Shown: in pieces, positions 9,701-19,406 of the stretch
How the letters are laid out: every line of letters starts with the position of its first letter
How positions within the stretch are numbered: the stretch's first letter is position 1
Translations under genes and position numbers: made by a program
Assembly (NCBI RefSeq): GCF_002252585.1
Contig: NZ_NQLD01000016.1
Reading direction: 5' to 3' (one strand)
Length of the DNA: 64,000 nucleotides
Source of the DNA: Methanocatella intestini
Lineage (GTDB): Archaea > Methanobacteriota > Methanobacteria > Methanobacteriales > Methanobacteriaceae
Notes under the pieces: model-generated
What the model saw: the letters and a program-made list of their open reading frames with translations, nothing else
The model's database searches: none
What the model was told of the DNA's origin: nothing

Positions 9701-12700
9701 TTTAGCCAAATCAACAGTCCAAGTAACAGTACGTTTAACAGGATCCCAAACACCATTATCAGAAGCACTTACAAAGGTTAAACCTTCATTTAAAGTATCA
9801 ACGACAACAACCTGTTTAGCATCACCAACACCATTATTGCTAACTGTGATAGTGTATTCCACTTTATCGCCAAAGTTAGGATTAGTAATATTAACTGTTT
9901 TATCAGGAATAATCTCAGGAACAGTCACATCAGCAGAAGCACTTTTATCCCCAACAGTTACATCATTAGTTAAAACACCATAAGATTCAACAACAGCAGT
10001 TACATAGAAAGTTTGAGATTTACCATTAGCCAAATCAACAACCCATGTAACAGTGCGACTATCTCCATCCCAAGTATACTCCCCAGTAGCTGAAACAAAT
10101 TTAAGACCTTCACCTAAAACATCTTTGACAACTACATTGTTTGCATCCCAAATTCCATTATTGGTAACAGTAACAGTGTAAGTTACAGCATCACCGAAAT
10201 TAGGATTAGTAATATCTACAATTTTATCAGGAGTAATTTCAGGAACAGTCACATCAGCAGAAGCAGTGTTATCCCCAACAGTTACATTATTGGTTAAAAC
10301 ACCATAAGCTTCAGCAACAGCAGTCACATAGAAAGTTTGAGATTCACCTTTAGCCAAATCAACAATCCACGTAATAGTGCGACTATCTCCATCCCAAGTG
10401 TAAGTACCTGTAGCTTTAATAAATTTCAATCCTTTATCAAGAGTATCCCTAACAACAACCTGTTTAGCATCACCAACACCATCATTGGTAACAACAACAG
10501 TATAAGTTACAGTATCACCGAAATTAGGATTTTCAACATCAACAGACTTACCTGGAATAATTTCAGGCACTGCAATATTTACAGAACTTGATTTGTCTCC
10601 AACAACAACAGTATTAAGTATGTTTCCATAAGCTGAAACAGTAGCAATCACATTAAATACTTTAAATTCACCTTTAGCCAAATCAACAGTCCAAGTAACA
10701 GTACGTTTAAAAGGATTCCAAACACCATTATCAGAAGCACTTACAAAGGTTAATCCTTCATTTAAAGTATCAACGACAACAACCTGTTTAGCATCACCAA
10801 CACCATTATTGCTAACTGTGATAGTGTATTCCACTTTATCGCCAAAGTTAGGATTAGTAATATTAACTGTTTTATCAGGAGTGATTTCAGGAACAGTCAC
10901 ATCAGCAGAAGCACTTTTATCTCCAACAGATACAATGTTGGTTAAAACACCATACTCATCAGCAACAGCAGTTACAGTCAAATCAATGGAACTGCCTATA
11001 TCAATGTCAACTATCCAGGTAACAGTATGAGTAGCTGCATCATAAACACCATTATTAGAAGAACTGAAATATTTCAATCCTTTATCCAAATGATCCACAA
11101 CAACTACATTCTTAGCATCAACAATACCATTATTGGTAACAGTAACAGTATAAGTTACAGTATCACCGAAATTAGGATTTTCAACATCAACAGACTTACC
11201 CGGAATAATTTCAGGAACAGTCACATCAGCAGAAGCGCTTTTATCCCCAACAAATACATTGTTAGATAAAACACCATAAGCTTCAGCAACAGCAGTCACA
11301 TAGAAAGTTTGAGACTCACCATTAGCCAAATCAACAATCCATGTAACAGTATTAGTAGATTCATCAAAAGTATACTTACCAGTAGCTTTAACAAATTTCA
11401 ATCCTTTATCAAGAGTATCTCTAACAACAACCTGTTTAGCATCACCAACACCATTATTGGTAACAGTAACAGTATAAGTTACAGTATCACCGAAATTAGG
11501 ATTTTCAACATCAACAGACTTACCCGGAATAATTTCAGGAACATTCACATCAGCAGAAGCACTTTTATCCCCAACAGATACAATGTTGGTTAAAACACCA
11601 TAAGCTTCAGCAACAGCAGTTACAGTCAAGTCAAGTGAACTGTCTGCATCAATGTCAACTATCCAGGTAACAGTATGAGTAGCTGCATCATAAACACCAT
11701 TATTGGAGGAACTGACATATTTCAATCCTTTATCCAAATGATCCACAACAACTACATTCTTAGCATCAACAACAGCACTGTTGAAAACAGAAACGAAATA
11801 GGTTATTTCTTCACCGAAATTAGGATTAGTAATTTCAACTTTTTTAATTGGAGTAATTTCAGGTACTGTAATATTTTTAGTAAATGACTTGTTTCCTACA
11901 ACTACTGTGTTATTTATGTTTCCATATGCTTCAACAGTAGCATTTACACTAAATACAACACTTTCACCAGCATCCAAATCAACAATCCATGTAATGGTTC
12001 TTGTAACTTCATCATATTTACCGTTATGGCTTGCATTAATGAATTTTAAACCTTTACCAAGAGTATCAACTATGACAACTTGTTTTGCAGCTGTATTTGC
12101 ATTATTGTTAACAGTTACAGTGTATTCAACTGTATCTCCAAAGTTAGGAGTTGTATTGTTAACATCCTTAGCAGGAATGATTTCAGGTATATTTACAGTT
12201 ACAGCAGCTGTTTTATTACCTACAGTTACTTTATTGGTTACATCTGTGTATCCGACTATTTTAGCAACAACAGTAAATGTTTTAGTTTCTCCAGAAGCCA
12301 GGTTAACTTTCCAGGTAATTGTATTGGTTTTATTATCATAGTTACCAGTAGAACTGATATATTCTAAACCTTTGCCAAGAGTATCAACAATAATTACATC
12401 AGTAGCATTTCCATTACCTTCATTTTTAACAGTAACTGTATAAGTTAAATTATCTCCGAAGTTAGGGTTTTCATTGTCTACTGTTTTGTCCGGAGTGATT
12501 TCAGGTACGGTTACATTTTTATTGAATGTTTTGTTACCGACAACTAAAGAGTTGGTTACATTACCATAGTTGATAACAGTAGCTACAACAGTAAATGTTT
12601 CTGTTTTACCTGCATCTACATCAACAGTCCATGTAATGGTATTGGTAGCTTCATCAAAGGTATAAGTACCGGTAGCTGAAACAAATTTAAGATCTTTACC

Positions 12701-15700
12701 TAAAACATCACGAACAACAACTGCTTTAGCATCTGCATTTCCGCCATTAGTGACTGTTACAGTATATGTTACATTGTCACCAAAGTTAGGATTTTCAATG
12801 TCTGCAGTTTTGTCAGGAATAATTTCAGGAACATTTACATCTACAGAAGCACTTTTATCTCCAACAGATACAATATTGGTTAAAACACCATATTCATTAG
12901 CAGCAGCAGTTACAGTCAAATCAAATGAACTGTCTGCAGCAATATCAATTACCCATGTAACAGTATGGGTAGCTGCATCATAAACACCATTATCAGAAGA
13001 ACTGATATATTTCAATCCTTTAGCTAAATGGTCTACAACAACAACATTTTTAGCATCTGCTTTACCAATGTTATTAACAGTAATTGTGTAATCTATGCTA
13101 TCACCAAAGTTAGGAGCTTTATTATTAGCATCTTTACTTGGGATAATTTCAGGAACATTAACATCTACAGCAGAGGTTTTATTACCTACAACTAAAGAGT
13201 TGGTTACATTCCCATATCCGATTACTTTAGCAACTACTTTAAATGATTTGGTTTCACCGGAATTTAGATTAACAGTCCATGTAATAGTGCGAGTTTTATC
13301 ATCATATACCCCACCATCTGCTGAAATAAGTTCTAAACCTTCACCTAAAACATCATGAACAACTACATTATTAGCATTAACTTTACCTGCATTGGTAACA
13401 TTAACAGTGTATGTTATTTCATCACCAAAGTTAGGATTATCAATACTTGCAGTTTTATCAGGAATAATTTCAGGAACTGTAATGTTTACGAAACTGGTTT
13501 TATTACCGACAGTTACATTGTTGTTTAAAACACCGTAATCTTCAACCTTAACTTTAACAGTTAAATCAACATGATTTTTAGCATTAATATCTACAATCCA
13601 AGTTACAGTTCTTGTAGCTTCATCATAAACACCATTATAATTAGCTTCAATAAACTTAAGACCTTCTGCAAGAACATCTTTTACAACAACATTCTTAGCA
13701 TCAGCAATACCATCATTAGAAACAACAATAGTATAAGTTACATTATCGCCAAAATTAGGGTTTTCGTTATCTACAGTTTTATCCGGAGTAATTTCGGGAA
13801 CAGTAACATTTATTTTAGAAGTTTTATTTCCGACAGTTAAAGAGTTAGTTACATTGCCGTATCCGACTACAGTAGCTACAACAGTAAATGTTTTAGTTTC
13901 ACCTTTAGATAAATCAATAATCCAAGTAACAGTGTTGGTTTTTTCATCCCAAACACCACCATCTGAAGAACTGACATATTTAAGGTCATTACCTAACTGA
14001 TCAACAATGATAACATCTTTAGCATCTACATCACCATCATTAGTGACAATAACACTATAAGTTACATCATCACCATAATTAGTGTTAGTTGTATTAGCTG
14101 TTTTATCAGGAATAATTTCAGGAACTGTAATATCAACAGAACTTGTTTTATCACCAATAGTCACATTGTTGTTTAAAACACCATAAGCATCTACAGCAGC
14201 AGTTACATTTAAAGTAACTTTATCTTTTGCGTTAATATCTAAAATCCAAGTTACAGTATGTGTAGATTTATCATAAACACCATTATAATTAGCTTCAATG
14301 AACTTAAGTCCTTTTGCAAGAACATCTTTTATAATAACTTGTTTTGCATCAGTAATACCATCATTAGAAACAACAATAGTATAAGCTACATTTTCACCGA
14401 AATTAGGAGTTGTATTGTTAACATCTTTTTTAGGAGTAATTTCAGGTACATCTATATTTTTAAAGATTGTTTTATTTCCAACAACAACTTTGTTAGATAT
14501 ATTTCCATAGCCTGAAACAGTAGCTTCAACAGTAAATGTTTTTACTTCGTTTTTAGCTAAGTCAACAATCCAAGTGATAGTTCGGGTAACAGGATCATAT
14601 TGACCGTTATCACTAATGCCAGTAACAGTTAATCCTTCTCCAACAACATCCTTAACAACAACATCATTAGCTCCAAACTCACCATTGGTAACAGTAACAG
14701 TATAAGATACATTATCACCGAAATTAGGTGAATCATTGTCAATGGTTTTATCCGGAGTAATTTCAGGAACAGTTACATTTCTTATAAAAGTATTGTCTCC
14801 AACAGCAACTGTATTGTTTAAAACACCATAAGCATTTACAGTAGCATATACATAGAATGTTAAGTTTTGACCTACAGGCAAACCGCCAATATTCCAGGTA
14901 ATAGTACGGGTAGTAGAATCATATTCATAATTGCCACTAGCACCGGCAAATATTAAACCTTCATCAAGAATATCTCTTAAAGTTACATCCGCAGCAATTT
15001 TACCAACATTACTTATTACTATAGTGTATTTAACTTTATCACCATAGTTAGGGTTAGTAACATTTACATCTTTTGTAGGAACTACCTTAGGCTGTTCTTG
15101 TATGTATATGGTTTTAGTAGCCACATTGTTACTTATGTTAGTATCTTCAGTACTGTTTACTGCATTAACAGTTAGAGTAATAGTGCCAAGACTTGTAGTT
15201 TTTGTTTTAACTTTGAGAGTAACAACTTCATTTTTGGCTAATTTTCCAACATTCCATACACCTGTAGCTGCATCAAAAGTACCTTTTGAAGGAGTAAAAC
15301 CAACAATATCATCAAGTTTAATTCCATTTACATAACAATAATTGTCAGTATGCGGACCATGGTTAGTCAAACTAATAGTCCATTCAACTTCCTCATCTAA
15401 TCCATAATAATCTTTATCAGTTGTAATGTTAACATCTAAATCAACAAAACCAACTACTTCAAAATTAGTTTCATTTTTGATAGCTTTATAGAAGAGATCT
15501 TCAGGGTGTTCTGCTTTAACGGTATAATTACCCGGAGCAAGACCGCTTAATGAAAACCGGACATCACCATAAATTGAAGAGATTAAAGTTTCATTGTAAA
15601 TAATGTTTCCATTCTCATCATAAATAACAATCGGATTGATTGACTGAGTGTTTTCACGTTCATCCCTATAGATTAAAGTACCGTTTTTACTGTTTTCCAC

Positions 15701-17659
15701 ACCATCAACTGGATGAAGTTCATCTGGTCCGGTTGTTCTGTTCATGATTGTTCCGTTTACATTAAATAAGTAAGTTACATTATCAAATGAAATATCATTA
15801 AGCTGACCTACATGATGTATTGCATTTGCAATATTGTTTCCACCAATAATCACTACAGTAACATTAACAGTTACTCCATAAGGAGTTTTCGGATTTTGAA
15901 CAATAATCGGCAATACATAAGTGTAAGCCTGGTTTCTGTAAAATACAATATTTTTAAGAGAAGCTGCACCGTCTACAAATAAAGCAGAACCGTTAACAGC
16001 TGTATTATATCTGAATATTGCATTATCATAAGTTACATTATTACCCATAGTATATATAGCTCCACCTAAACCAGTATTTAAATCATGGTTAAATGGATCA
16101 GCATGGTTGGAGTAGAACTGTGAATTGGTTACTTTTATATGACTTCCTTTTACACCTATAGCTCCCGCATCCCCTTCTGCAGTGTTATTTGCAAAGTAAG
16201 AACTGTCTATATTAACATTATTTCCACTGATTCCTAAAGCTCCTGCTTGAGATTTTGAAACACCATCAGAAATAGCTTTATTTCCTATAAAAGTAGCGTT
16301 CAAAACATTGACATAATTTCCTTCCACTCTCACAGCACCTGCGAAGTGTGCGGAATTATTTACAAATGTTGCATTTTGAATTTTAACATTATTTCCTTTT
16401 ACATAAATAGCTCCGGCATGGTTTTTAGCAGAGTTATTTCCAAAATTAGAATTTAAAACAGTTATTCCATCATCAACAACATAAATAGCTCCACCATCAT
16501 CAGCAGCTTTATTTGATATGAATGTAGAGTTATCTACAGTTATATCGTTACCGTGAGTAGTAATAGCGCCACCGATAGGTGCAGTGTTTCCTTCAAAATA
16601 AGAATTTGAAATTTTTACCTGTTGACCTGTAGTACCGTCATATCCTGTAGATATTGCACCACCAAAACCGGTTGCAGTGTTGTTAATAAAGATACAATCT
16701 TTCAATTCACCGCTTGCATGGAAAGTGGTAGCTGCTCCCCTATATGCAATATTACCTATAAAAGTACAGTTATAAACATTACTTCCCGGTCTGAAACAAA
16801 GTGCACCAGCATGGGAATTATTAACATCTGAATTTGCCTGATTATATTCGAATGTACAATTAGAAACTGTACCCAATACCTGTAATGCAGCACCAAAGGC
16901 ATTTCCCTTTGTTGATGTAGCATTATTGTTCATAAATTTAGTGTTTGTCACTTTATTACTGCTGGAACCAACAATTGTAATTCCAATAGCCATTGTTCCT
17001 ATAGAAGAAACATAATTATCACGAACAATACAGTCAGTCATTGACCCGTCAAAACTGGCAGTTCTGACAACATAACTATTTGTTACAGTATTGTAAGTAC
17101 TGGTAGCTTTATTGTTAACCAAAGTACAACGAGATAATGTTACTGTATTTTCTGAATATAATGCAGAATGAACATCTCCTCTTGAGCTAGATGATGCTTC
17201 ACAGTTACTTATAACACAATTTTCCAAAACAAGATTAGAACCTGAACTGTAAACACCAGCACCATTTGCATCACGTCCGGAATATTTACCATTAGTTATA
17301 ATAATGTTCTTCAAAGTTATACTGCTGGCTCCAATGTTAAACACACGAGAACTTAATTTTGCATCTAATATAGACATTTCATTACCAGTTCCACCTTTGT
17401 TTGGATTAATAGAACCGTCAATAGTAATCTTATCTTTATTAGAAAACCATCCACCATCTACAGAAATCTCACTGCCAGATCCTGTGAAAGTGTGATTGTT
17501 TAAATAAATTGTATCACCAGATCGAGCCTGATTTATTCCATTTTGAACATCACTAAATGTTCCATCATTATTTATATCAATGTCTGCTGCAGAACTAGCT
17601 CCAATTATTAATAAAAATAATAAAGCTAACGCTACAACAGCGAATATTTTTTTAACCAT
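6776..17659 (-). CDS. Giant adhesin-like protein: beta-helix head, DUF11 repeat stalk, LPNTG C-terminus
   Basis: 3627 residues. A signal peptide (1-25, ending SSAA) precedes a parallel beta-helix region (~26-590) made of short repeats such as NNxAxxxGGAI, like chlamydial Pmp/pectate-lyase folds. A transition region (~590-850) follows, with an Ig-like and a divergent DUF11 unit. Then come about 24 DUF11 units of ~108 residues, each starting near NPNFGDxVxYTVxVxN and ending VxVPEIxPDK. The tail has a Ser/Asp spacer, the sorting motif SLPNTG (~3597), a hydrophobic stretch and a basic end (SRKRKL). This is a classic sortase substrate layout. Likely a wall-anchored stalk that displays the beta-helix. 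Bases 8573-9050 contain many Ns, so those residues are uncertain. Confidence 0.85.
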   Translation of the reverse strand: MVKKIFAVVALALLFLLIIGASSAADIDINNDGTFSDVQNGINQARSGDTIYLNNHTFTGSGSEISVDGGWFSNKDKITIDGSINPNKGGTGNEMSILDAKLSSRVFNIGASSITLKNIIITNGKYSGRDANGAGVYSSGSNLVLENCVISNCEASSSSRGDVHSALYSENTVTLSRCTLVNNKATSTYNTVTNSYVVRTASFDGSMTDCIVRDNYVSSIGTMAIGITIVGSSSNKVTNTKFMNNNATSTKGNAFGAALQVLGTVSNCTFEYNQANSDVNNSHAGALCFRPGSNVYNCTFIGNIAYRGAATTFHASGELKDCIFINNTATGFGGAISTGYDGTTGQQVKISNSYFEGNTAPIGGAITTHGNDITVDNSTFISNKAADDGGAIYVVDDGITVLNSNFGNNSAKNHAGAIYVKGNNVKIQNATFVNNSAHFAGAVRVEGNYVNVLNATFIGNKAISDGVSKSQAGALGISGNNVNIDSSYFANNTAEGDAGAIGVKGSHIKVTNSQFYSNHADPFNHDLNTGLGGAIYTMGNNVTYDNAIFRYNTAVNGSALFVDGAASLKNIVFYRNQAYTYVLPIIVQNPKTPYGVTVNVTVVIIGGNNIANAIHHVGQLNDISFDNVTYLFNVNGTIMNRTTGPDELHPVDGVENSKNGTLIYRDERENTQSINPIVIYDENGNIIYNETLISSIYGDVRFSLSGLAPGNYTVKAEHPEDLFYKAIKNETNFEVVGFVDLDVNITTDKDYYGLDEEVEWTISLTNHGPHTDNYCYVNGIKLDDIVGFTPSKGTFDAATGVWNVGKLAKNEVVTLKVKTKTTSLGTITLTVNAVNSTEDTNISNNVATKTIYIQEQPKVVPTKDVNVTNPNYGDKVKYTIVISNVGKIAADVTLRDILDEGLIFAGASGNYEYDSTTRTITWNIGGLPVGQNLTFYVYATVNAYGVLNNTVAVGDNTFIRNVTVPEITPDKTIDNDSPNFGDNVSYTVTVTNGEFGANDVVVKDVVGEGLTVTGISDNGQYDPVTRTITWIVDLAKNEVKTFTVEATVSGYGNISNKVVVGNKTIFKNIDVPEITPKKDVNNTTPNFGENVAYTIVVSNDGITDAKQVIIKDVLAKGLKFIEANYNGVYDKSTHTVTWILDINAKDKVTLNVTAAVDAYGVLNNNVTIGDKTSSVDITVPEIIPDKTANTTNTNYGDDVTYSVIVTNDGDVDAKDVIIVDQLGNDLKYVSSSDGGVWDEKTNTVTWIIDLSKGETKTFTVVATVVGYGNVTNSLTVGNKTSKINVTVPEITPDKTVDNENPNFGDNVTYTIVVSNDGIADAKNVVVKDVLAEGLKFIEANYNGVYDEATRTVTWIVDINAKNHVDLTVKVKVEDYGVLNNNVTVGNKTSFVNITVPEIIPDKTASIDNPNFGDEITYTVNVTNAGKVNANNVVVHDVLGEGLELISADGGVYDDKTRTITWTVNLNSGETKSFKVVAKVIGYGNVTNSLVVGNKTSAVDVNVPEIIPSKDANNKAPNFGDSIDYTITVNNIGKADAKNVVVVDHLAKGLKYISSSDNGVYDAATHTVTWVIDIAADSSFDLTVTAAANEYGVLTNIVSVGDKSASVDVNVPEIIPDKTADIENPNFGDNVTYTVTVTNGGNADAKAVVVRDVLGKDLKFVSATGTYTFDEATNTITWTVDVDAGKTETFTVVATVINYGNVTNSLVVGNKTFNKNVTVPEITPDKTVDNENPNFGDNLTYTVTVKNEGNGNATDVIIVDTLGKGLEYISSTGNYDNKTNTITWKVNLASGETKTFTVVAKIVGYTDVTNKVTVGNKTAAVTVNIPEIIPAKDVNNTTPNFGDTVEYTVTVNNNANTAAKQVVIVDTLGKGLKFINASHNGKYDEVTRTITWIVDLDAGESVVFSVNATVEAYGNINNTVVVGNKSFTKNITVPEITPIKKVEITNPNFGEEITYFVSVFNSAVVDAKNVVVVDHLDKGLKYVSSSNNGVYDAATHTVTWIVDIDADSSLDLTVTAVAEAYGVLTNIVSVGDKSASADVNVPEIIPGKSVDVENPNFGDTVTYTVTVTNNGVGDAKQVVVRDTLDKGLKFVKATGKYTFDESTNTVTWIVDLANGESQTFYVTAVAEAYGVLSNNVFVGDKSASADVTVPEIIPGKSVDVENPNFGDTVTYTVTVTNNGIVDAKNVVVVDHLDKGLKYFSSSNNGVYDAATHTVTWIVDIDIGSSIDLTVTAVADEYGVLTNIVSVGDKSASADVTVPEITPDKTVNITNPNFGDKVEYTITVSNNGVGDAKQVVVVDTLNEGLTFVSASDNGVWNPFKRTVTWTVDLAKGEFKVFNVIATVSAYGNILNTVVVGDKSSSVNIAVPEIIPGKSVDVENPNFGDTVTYTVVVTNDGVGDAKQVVVRDTLDKGLKFIKATGTYTWDGDSRTITWIVDLAKGESQTFYVTAVAEAYGVLTNNVTVGDNTASADVTVPEITPDKIVDITNPNFGDAVTYTVTVTNNGIWDANNVVVKDVLGEGLKFVSATGEYTWDGDSRTVTWVVDLANGKSQTFYVTAVVESYGVLTNDVTVGDKSASADVTVPEIIPDKTVNITNPNFGDKVEYTITVSNNGVGDAKQVVVVDTLNEGLTFVSASDNGVWDPVKRTVTWTVDLAKGEFKVFNLIATVSAYGNILNTVVVGDKSSSVNIAVPEIIPGKSVDVENPNFGDTVTYTVTVTNNGIVDAKNVVVVDHLDKGLKYVGSSNNGVYDAATHTVTWIVDIDAGSSIDLTVTAVADEYGVLTNIVSVGDKSASADVSVPEITPDKTVNITNPNFGDKVDYTIKVTNDGIGDANNIVVKDVLGEGLKFVSATGEYTWDEDSRTIIWIVDLAKXEXKIFXVXAXXXAYXXXSXXXXVXXXXASXXVTVPEIIPDXXXXXANPNFGDNVTYTVTVSNDGXGDANNVVIVDRLGEGLTFVSASDNGVWDPVKRTVTWIVDLAKGESRTFYVNATVDAYGNVSXSLVVGNKTASVNVTVPXIXPXXXXNXXNPNFXDNVTYTVTVSNDGMGDANNVVVKDTLGKGLKFISATGNYTFDEATNTIIWIVDLAKCESKTFKVNATVSGYGNVTNTVIVGNKTFNKNVTVPEINSNKTVNNEIPNFGDNVTYSVTVTNDGIGDANNVVVCDILGKGLKFLNADENFTYDEKTGTITWIVDLAKGETKTFNVNVTVLSYGDLSNKVVVGNKTVIKNITVPEINPGKEINIEVPNFGDNVTYTVIVNNTGKVNATDVVVADKLGEGLTFVNASNGGVYNETTRTITWIINLTAGETKYLYVNTTVSAYGNITNSVIVGNKTFNKNVTVPEIIPVKEVNSSDIHIGDEITYTIAVSNPGKTNATNIVIKDVLPEGLKFINASNGGVYNPATGIITWIVNITANSTVDLTVVANVTKSGNITNTVNVGNKTANCTIESKDIADLEIHIVADKSEIYIGDSVVCTVTVINNGPSDAINTIANVLVPNTLSIISYNATKGIFDITSGKWYVGNLTNGEKVVLTFVAKALNEGNSTVYVNVTSETFEVILENNYDNVTVKVLKKSAPIGPDKPVHPDDSSSADDGSSSDAGSESVSLPNTGNPLAILLLCILSVIFVGSRKRKL
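7300..15090 (-). repeat. Tandem DUF11 coding repeat array, ~324-bp unit
   Basis: About two dozen coding repeats with a period near 324 nt (108 codons). Parts are nearly identical at the DNA level: bases around 9541-9920 recur around 10513-10892, an offset of 972 nt, which is exactly three units. The 'calls' for ORFs on the other strand here are by-products of the repeat. Confidence 0.85.
8573..9050. other. Cluster of ambiguous bases (N) inside the repeat array
   Basis: Scattered single and short runs of N occur at positions that vary between neighbouring repeat units, while conserved positions are called. This looks like a consensus of two or more repeat copies or strains rather than a gap of fixed length. 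Repeat count in this part should not be trusted. Confidence 0.9.
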
Positions 17660-18099
17660 TTTATCAACACATCAATCATTAGAATTCAAAAAATTTTCTC
17701 ATATAAATTACTATATGGAAATAAAAATTCTACAGGATTATATTTGGAACATATGATGTATATATGTTTCTATTCAGCTATACAAAATATTATAATTAAA
17801 AAAGTTAATTATATGAAGCATTATAAATAACCTCAATCAATTAAACAATATATAATTTCCCCCCCCCAATATGACAAAAATACCATACATAATCAGTTTT
17901 AACTATATATTATTCAAAATAACAATAATATTCAATTAGGTTATAACTAAAAAATATGAAAAATAACACGAAAATGTTTAATAAATAATTTAAATAATAT
18001 AATATTCGTTCAATATATTACATCCACCTAAAAATCATATAAATAATTACCTAACTAATTATAATAAATGATTAACAAAAATAAAAGTTGAGGAATAAC
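17660..18099. other. Divergent intergenic region, giant ALP / metY-like, with a C9/G9 tract
   Basis: 440 bp. A minus-strand TATA-like AATTTATATG lies near 17700-17708, about 45 bp before the ALP ATG. A nine-base C run (G run for the ALP strand) is at 17859-17867, striking in such AT-rich DNA. Upstream of the + strand gene a TATA-like element (CATATAAATAA) is near 18035-18045. No ORF is seen. Confidence 0.5.
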
Positions 18100-19386
18100 A
18101 TGAATAATCAAAAAAAATACAAACAGAGAACACTAGAAGTTCATGCAGGTGAAGAAGTAGACCCTGTTACAGGAGCCAGAGCTACACCTATATACCATAC
18201 CAGCTCATATGCTTTTGAAAGTGCTGAAAAAGCTAAAAAATTATATGCTCTTGAAGAAGAAGGTTATTTATACACTAGAATATCCAATCCTACATTAGAT
18301 GTTTTGGAAAAAAGAGTAGCTGCAATTGAAGGAGGTGTTGGAGCTCTTTCACAGTCAACAGGAATGAGTGCAATTTTACTTGCTATTTTAAATATAGCTA
18401 ACTCAGGAGATGAAATTGTAGCATCAAATAACCTTTATGGAGGTACATTTACTTTATTCAAAAACACTATGCCTAATTGGGGAATTAAAGTAAATTTTGT
18501 ACCTACTCATGATCTGGAAGCTTATGAAAATGCAATTAATGAAAATACCAAAGCAATTTACTGTGAATCCATCGGTAATCCAAAATTAGACATTCCTGAT
18601 TTTGAAGAAATAGCTAAAATAGCTCATAAACATGATTTGCCTTTGATTGTTGATAATACTTCAGCTATTACAATGATCAGGCCTTTGGAACATGGTGCAG
18701 ATATTGTTGTTCATTCTGCTACTAAATTCCTATCAGGAACTGGAACCAGCATGGGTGGAGTTATTGTTGATGGAGGTACTTTTAACTGGGCAAATGGTAA
18801 ATTTCCACAGTTCACTACACCAGATCCAGCATATCATGGTTTAATTTATAGTGAAGCTTTTGGAAATAAAGCCTACATCACCAAAGCCCGTGTGCATTTA
18901 ATGAAAGATTTAGGTACTGTTTTAAGTCCGATTAATGCATTTTTAATCCTGCAAAGTATTGAATCTCTCTCCTTAAGAGTTAATCAGCACTGTAAAAATG
19001 CTTTGGAAATAGCTAAATTTCTGCAAAATCATGAAGCTGTTTCCTGGGTCAATTATCCCGGTCTTGAAAATAATGAAAACCATGAAATGGCTGAAAAATA
19101 CTTAAACGGCAATTATGGTGGAATTGTTGGTTTTGGAATTAAAGGTGGTTTAGAAGAAGGTAAGAAGTTTATTGAAAGTGTTGAGCTTTTAAGTCATGTA
19201 GCTAATATCGGTGATGCAAAGTCTTTAGTTATTCATCCGGCCAGTACTACCCATTCCAATATGAGTGAAAAAGAACAGCTTGAAGGAGGAATTACCCCCG
19301 ACTTTATCAGAATGTCTGTGGGTATTGAAGATGCTGAAGATTTGATAGCTGATATTGACCAGGCATTAAAAAAAGCAGTTAGTTAG
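18100..19386 (+). CDS. metY: O-acetylhomoserine sulfhydrylase (Cys/Met metabolism PLP enzyme)
   Basis: 428 residues from ATG 18100, preceded by TGAGG six bases upstream; the TTG at 18088 is less likely. The PLP-binding lysine sits in HSATKFLSGTGTSMGG (~residue 206), and the N-terminus TLEVHAGEEVDPVTGARATPIY is typical of O-acetylhomoserine/O-acetylserine sulfhydrylases. It would make homocysteine from O-acetylhomoserine and sulfide. The convergent neighbour is metX, which makes O-acetylhomoserine, so the two steps sit together. The length (~430) suits MetY rather than the shorter cystathionine gamma-synthases (~380). Confidence 0.88.
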   Translation: MNNQKKYKQRTLEVHAGEEVDPVTGARATPIYHTSSYAFESAEKAKKLYALEEEGYLYTRISNPTLDVLEKRVAAIEGGVGALSQSTGMSAILLAILNIANSGDEIVASNNLYGGTFTLFKNTMPNWGIKVNFVPTHDLEAYENAINENTKAIYCESIGNPKLDIPDFEEIAKIAHKHDLPLIVDNTSAITMIRPLEHGADIVVHSATKFLSGTGTSMGGVIVDGGTFNWANGKFPQFTTPDPAYHGLIYSEAFGNKAYITKARVHLMKDLGTVLSPINAFLILQSIESLSLRVNQHCKNALEIAKFLQNHEAVSWVNYPGLENNENHEMAEKYLNGNYGGIVGFGIKGGLEEGKKFIESVELLSHVANIGDAKSLVIHPASTTHSNMSEKEQLEGGITPDFIRMSVGIEDAEDLIADIDQALKKAVS

Positions 19387-19406
19387 AAAGGATTTTTACC
19401 TTTCTA
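19384..19406. terminator. Hairpin between convergent metY-like and metX genes
   Basis: A perfect 8-bp stem TAGAAAGG / CCTTTCTA with a 7-nt loop spans the short gap and includes both stop codons. No strong T run follows on either strand, so its use as a bidirectional terminator is likely but not certain. Confidence 0.5.

Noticed and set aside
6993..17495. Many plus-strand ORFs within the giant ALP
   Set aside because: They recur with the repeat period, have odd compositions (Ile/Ser/Asn-rich), lack SD sites and lie antisense to a convincing gene.
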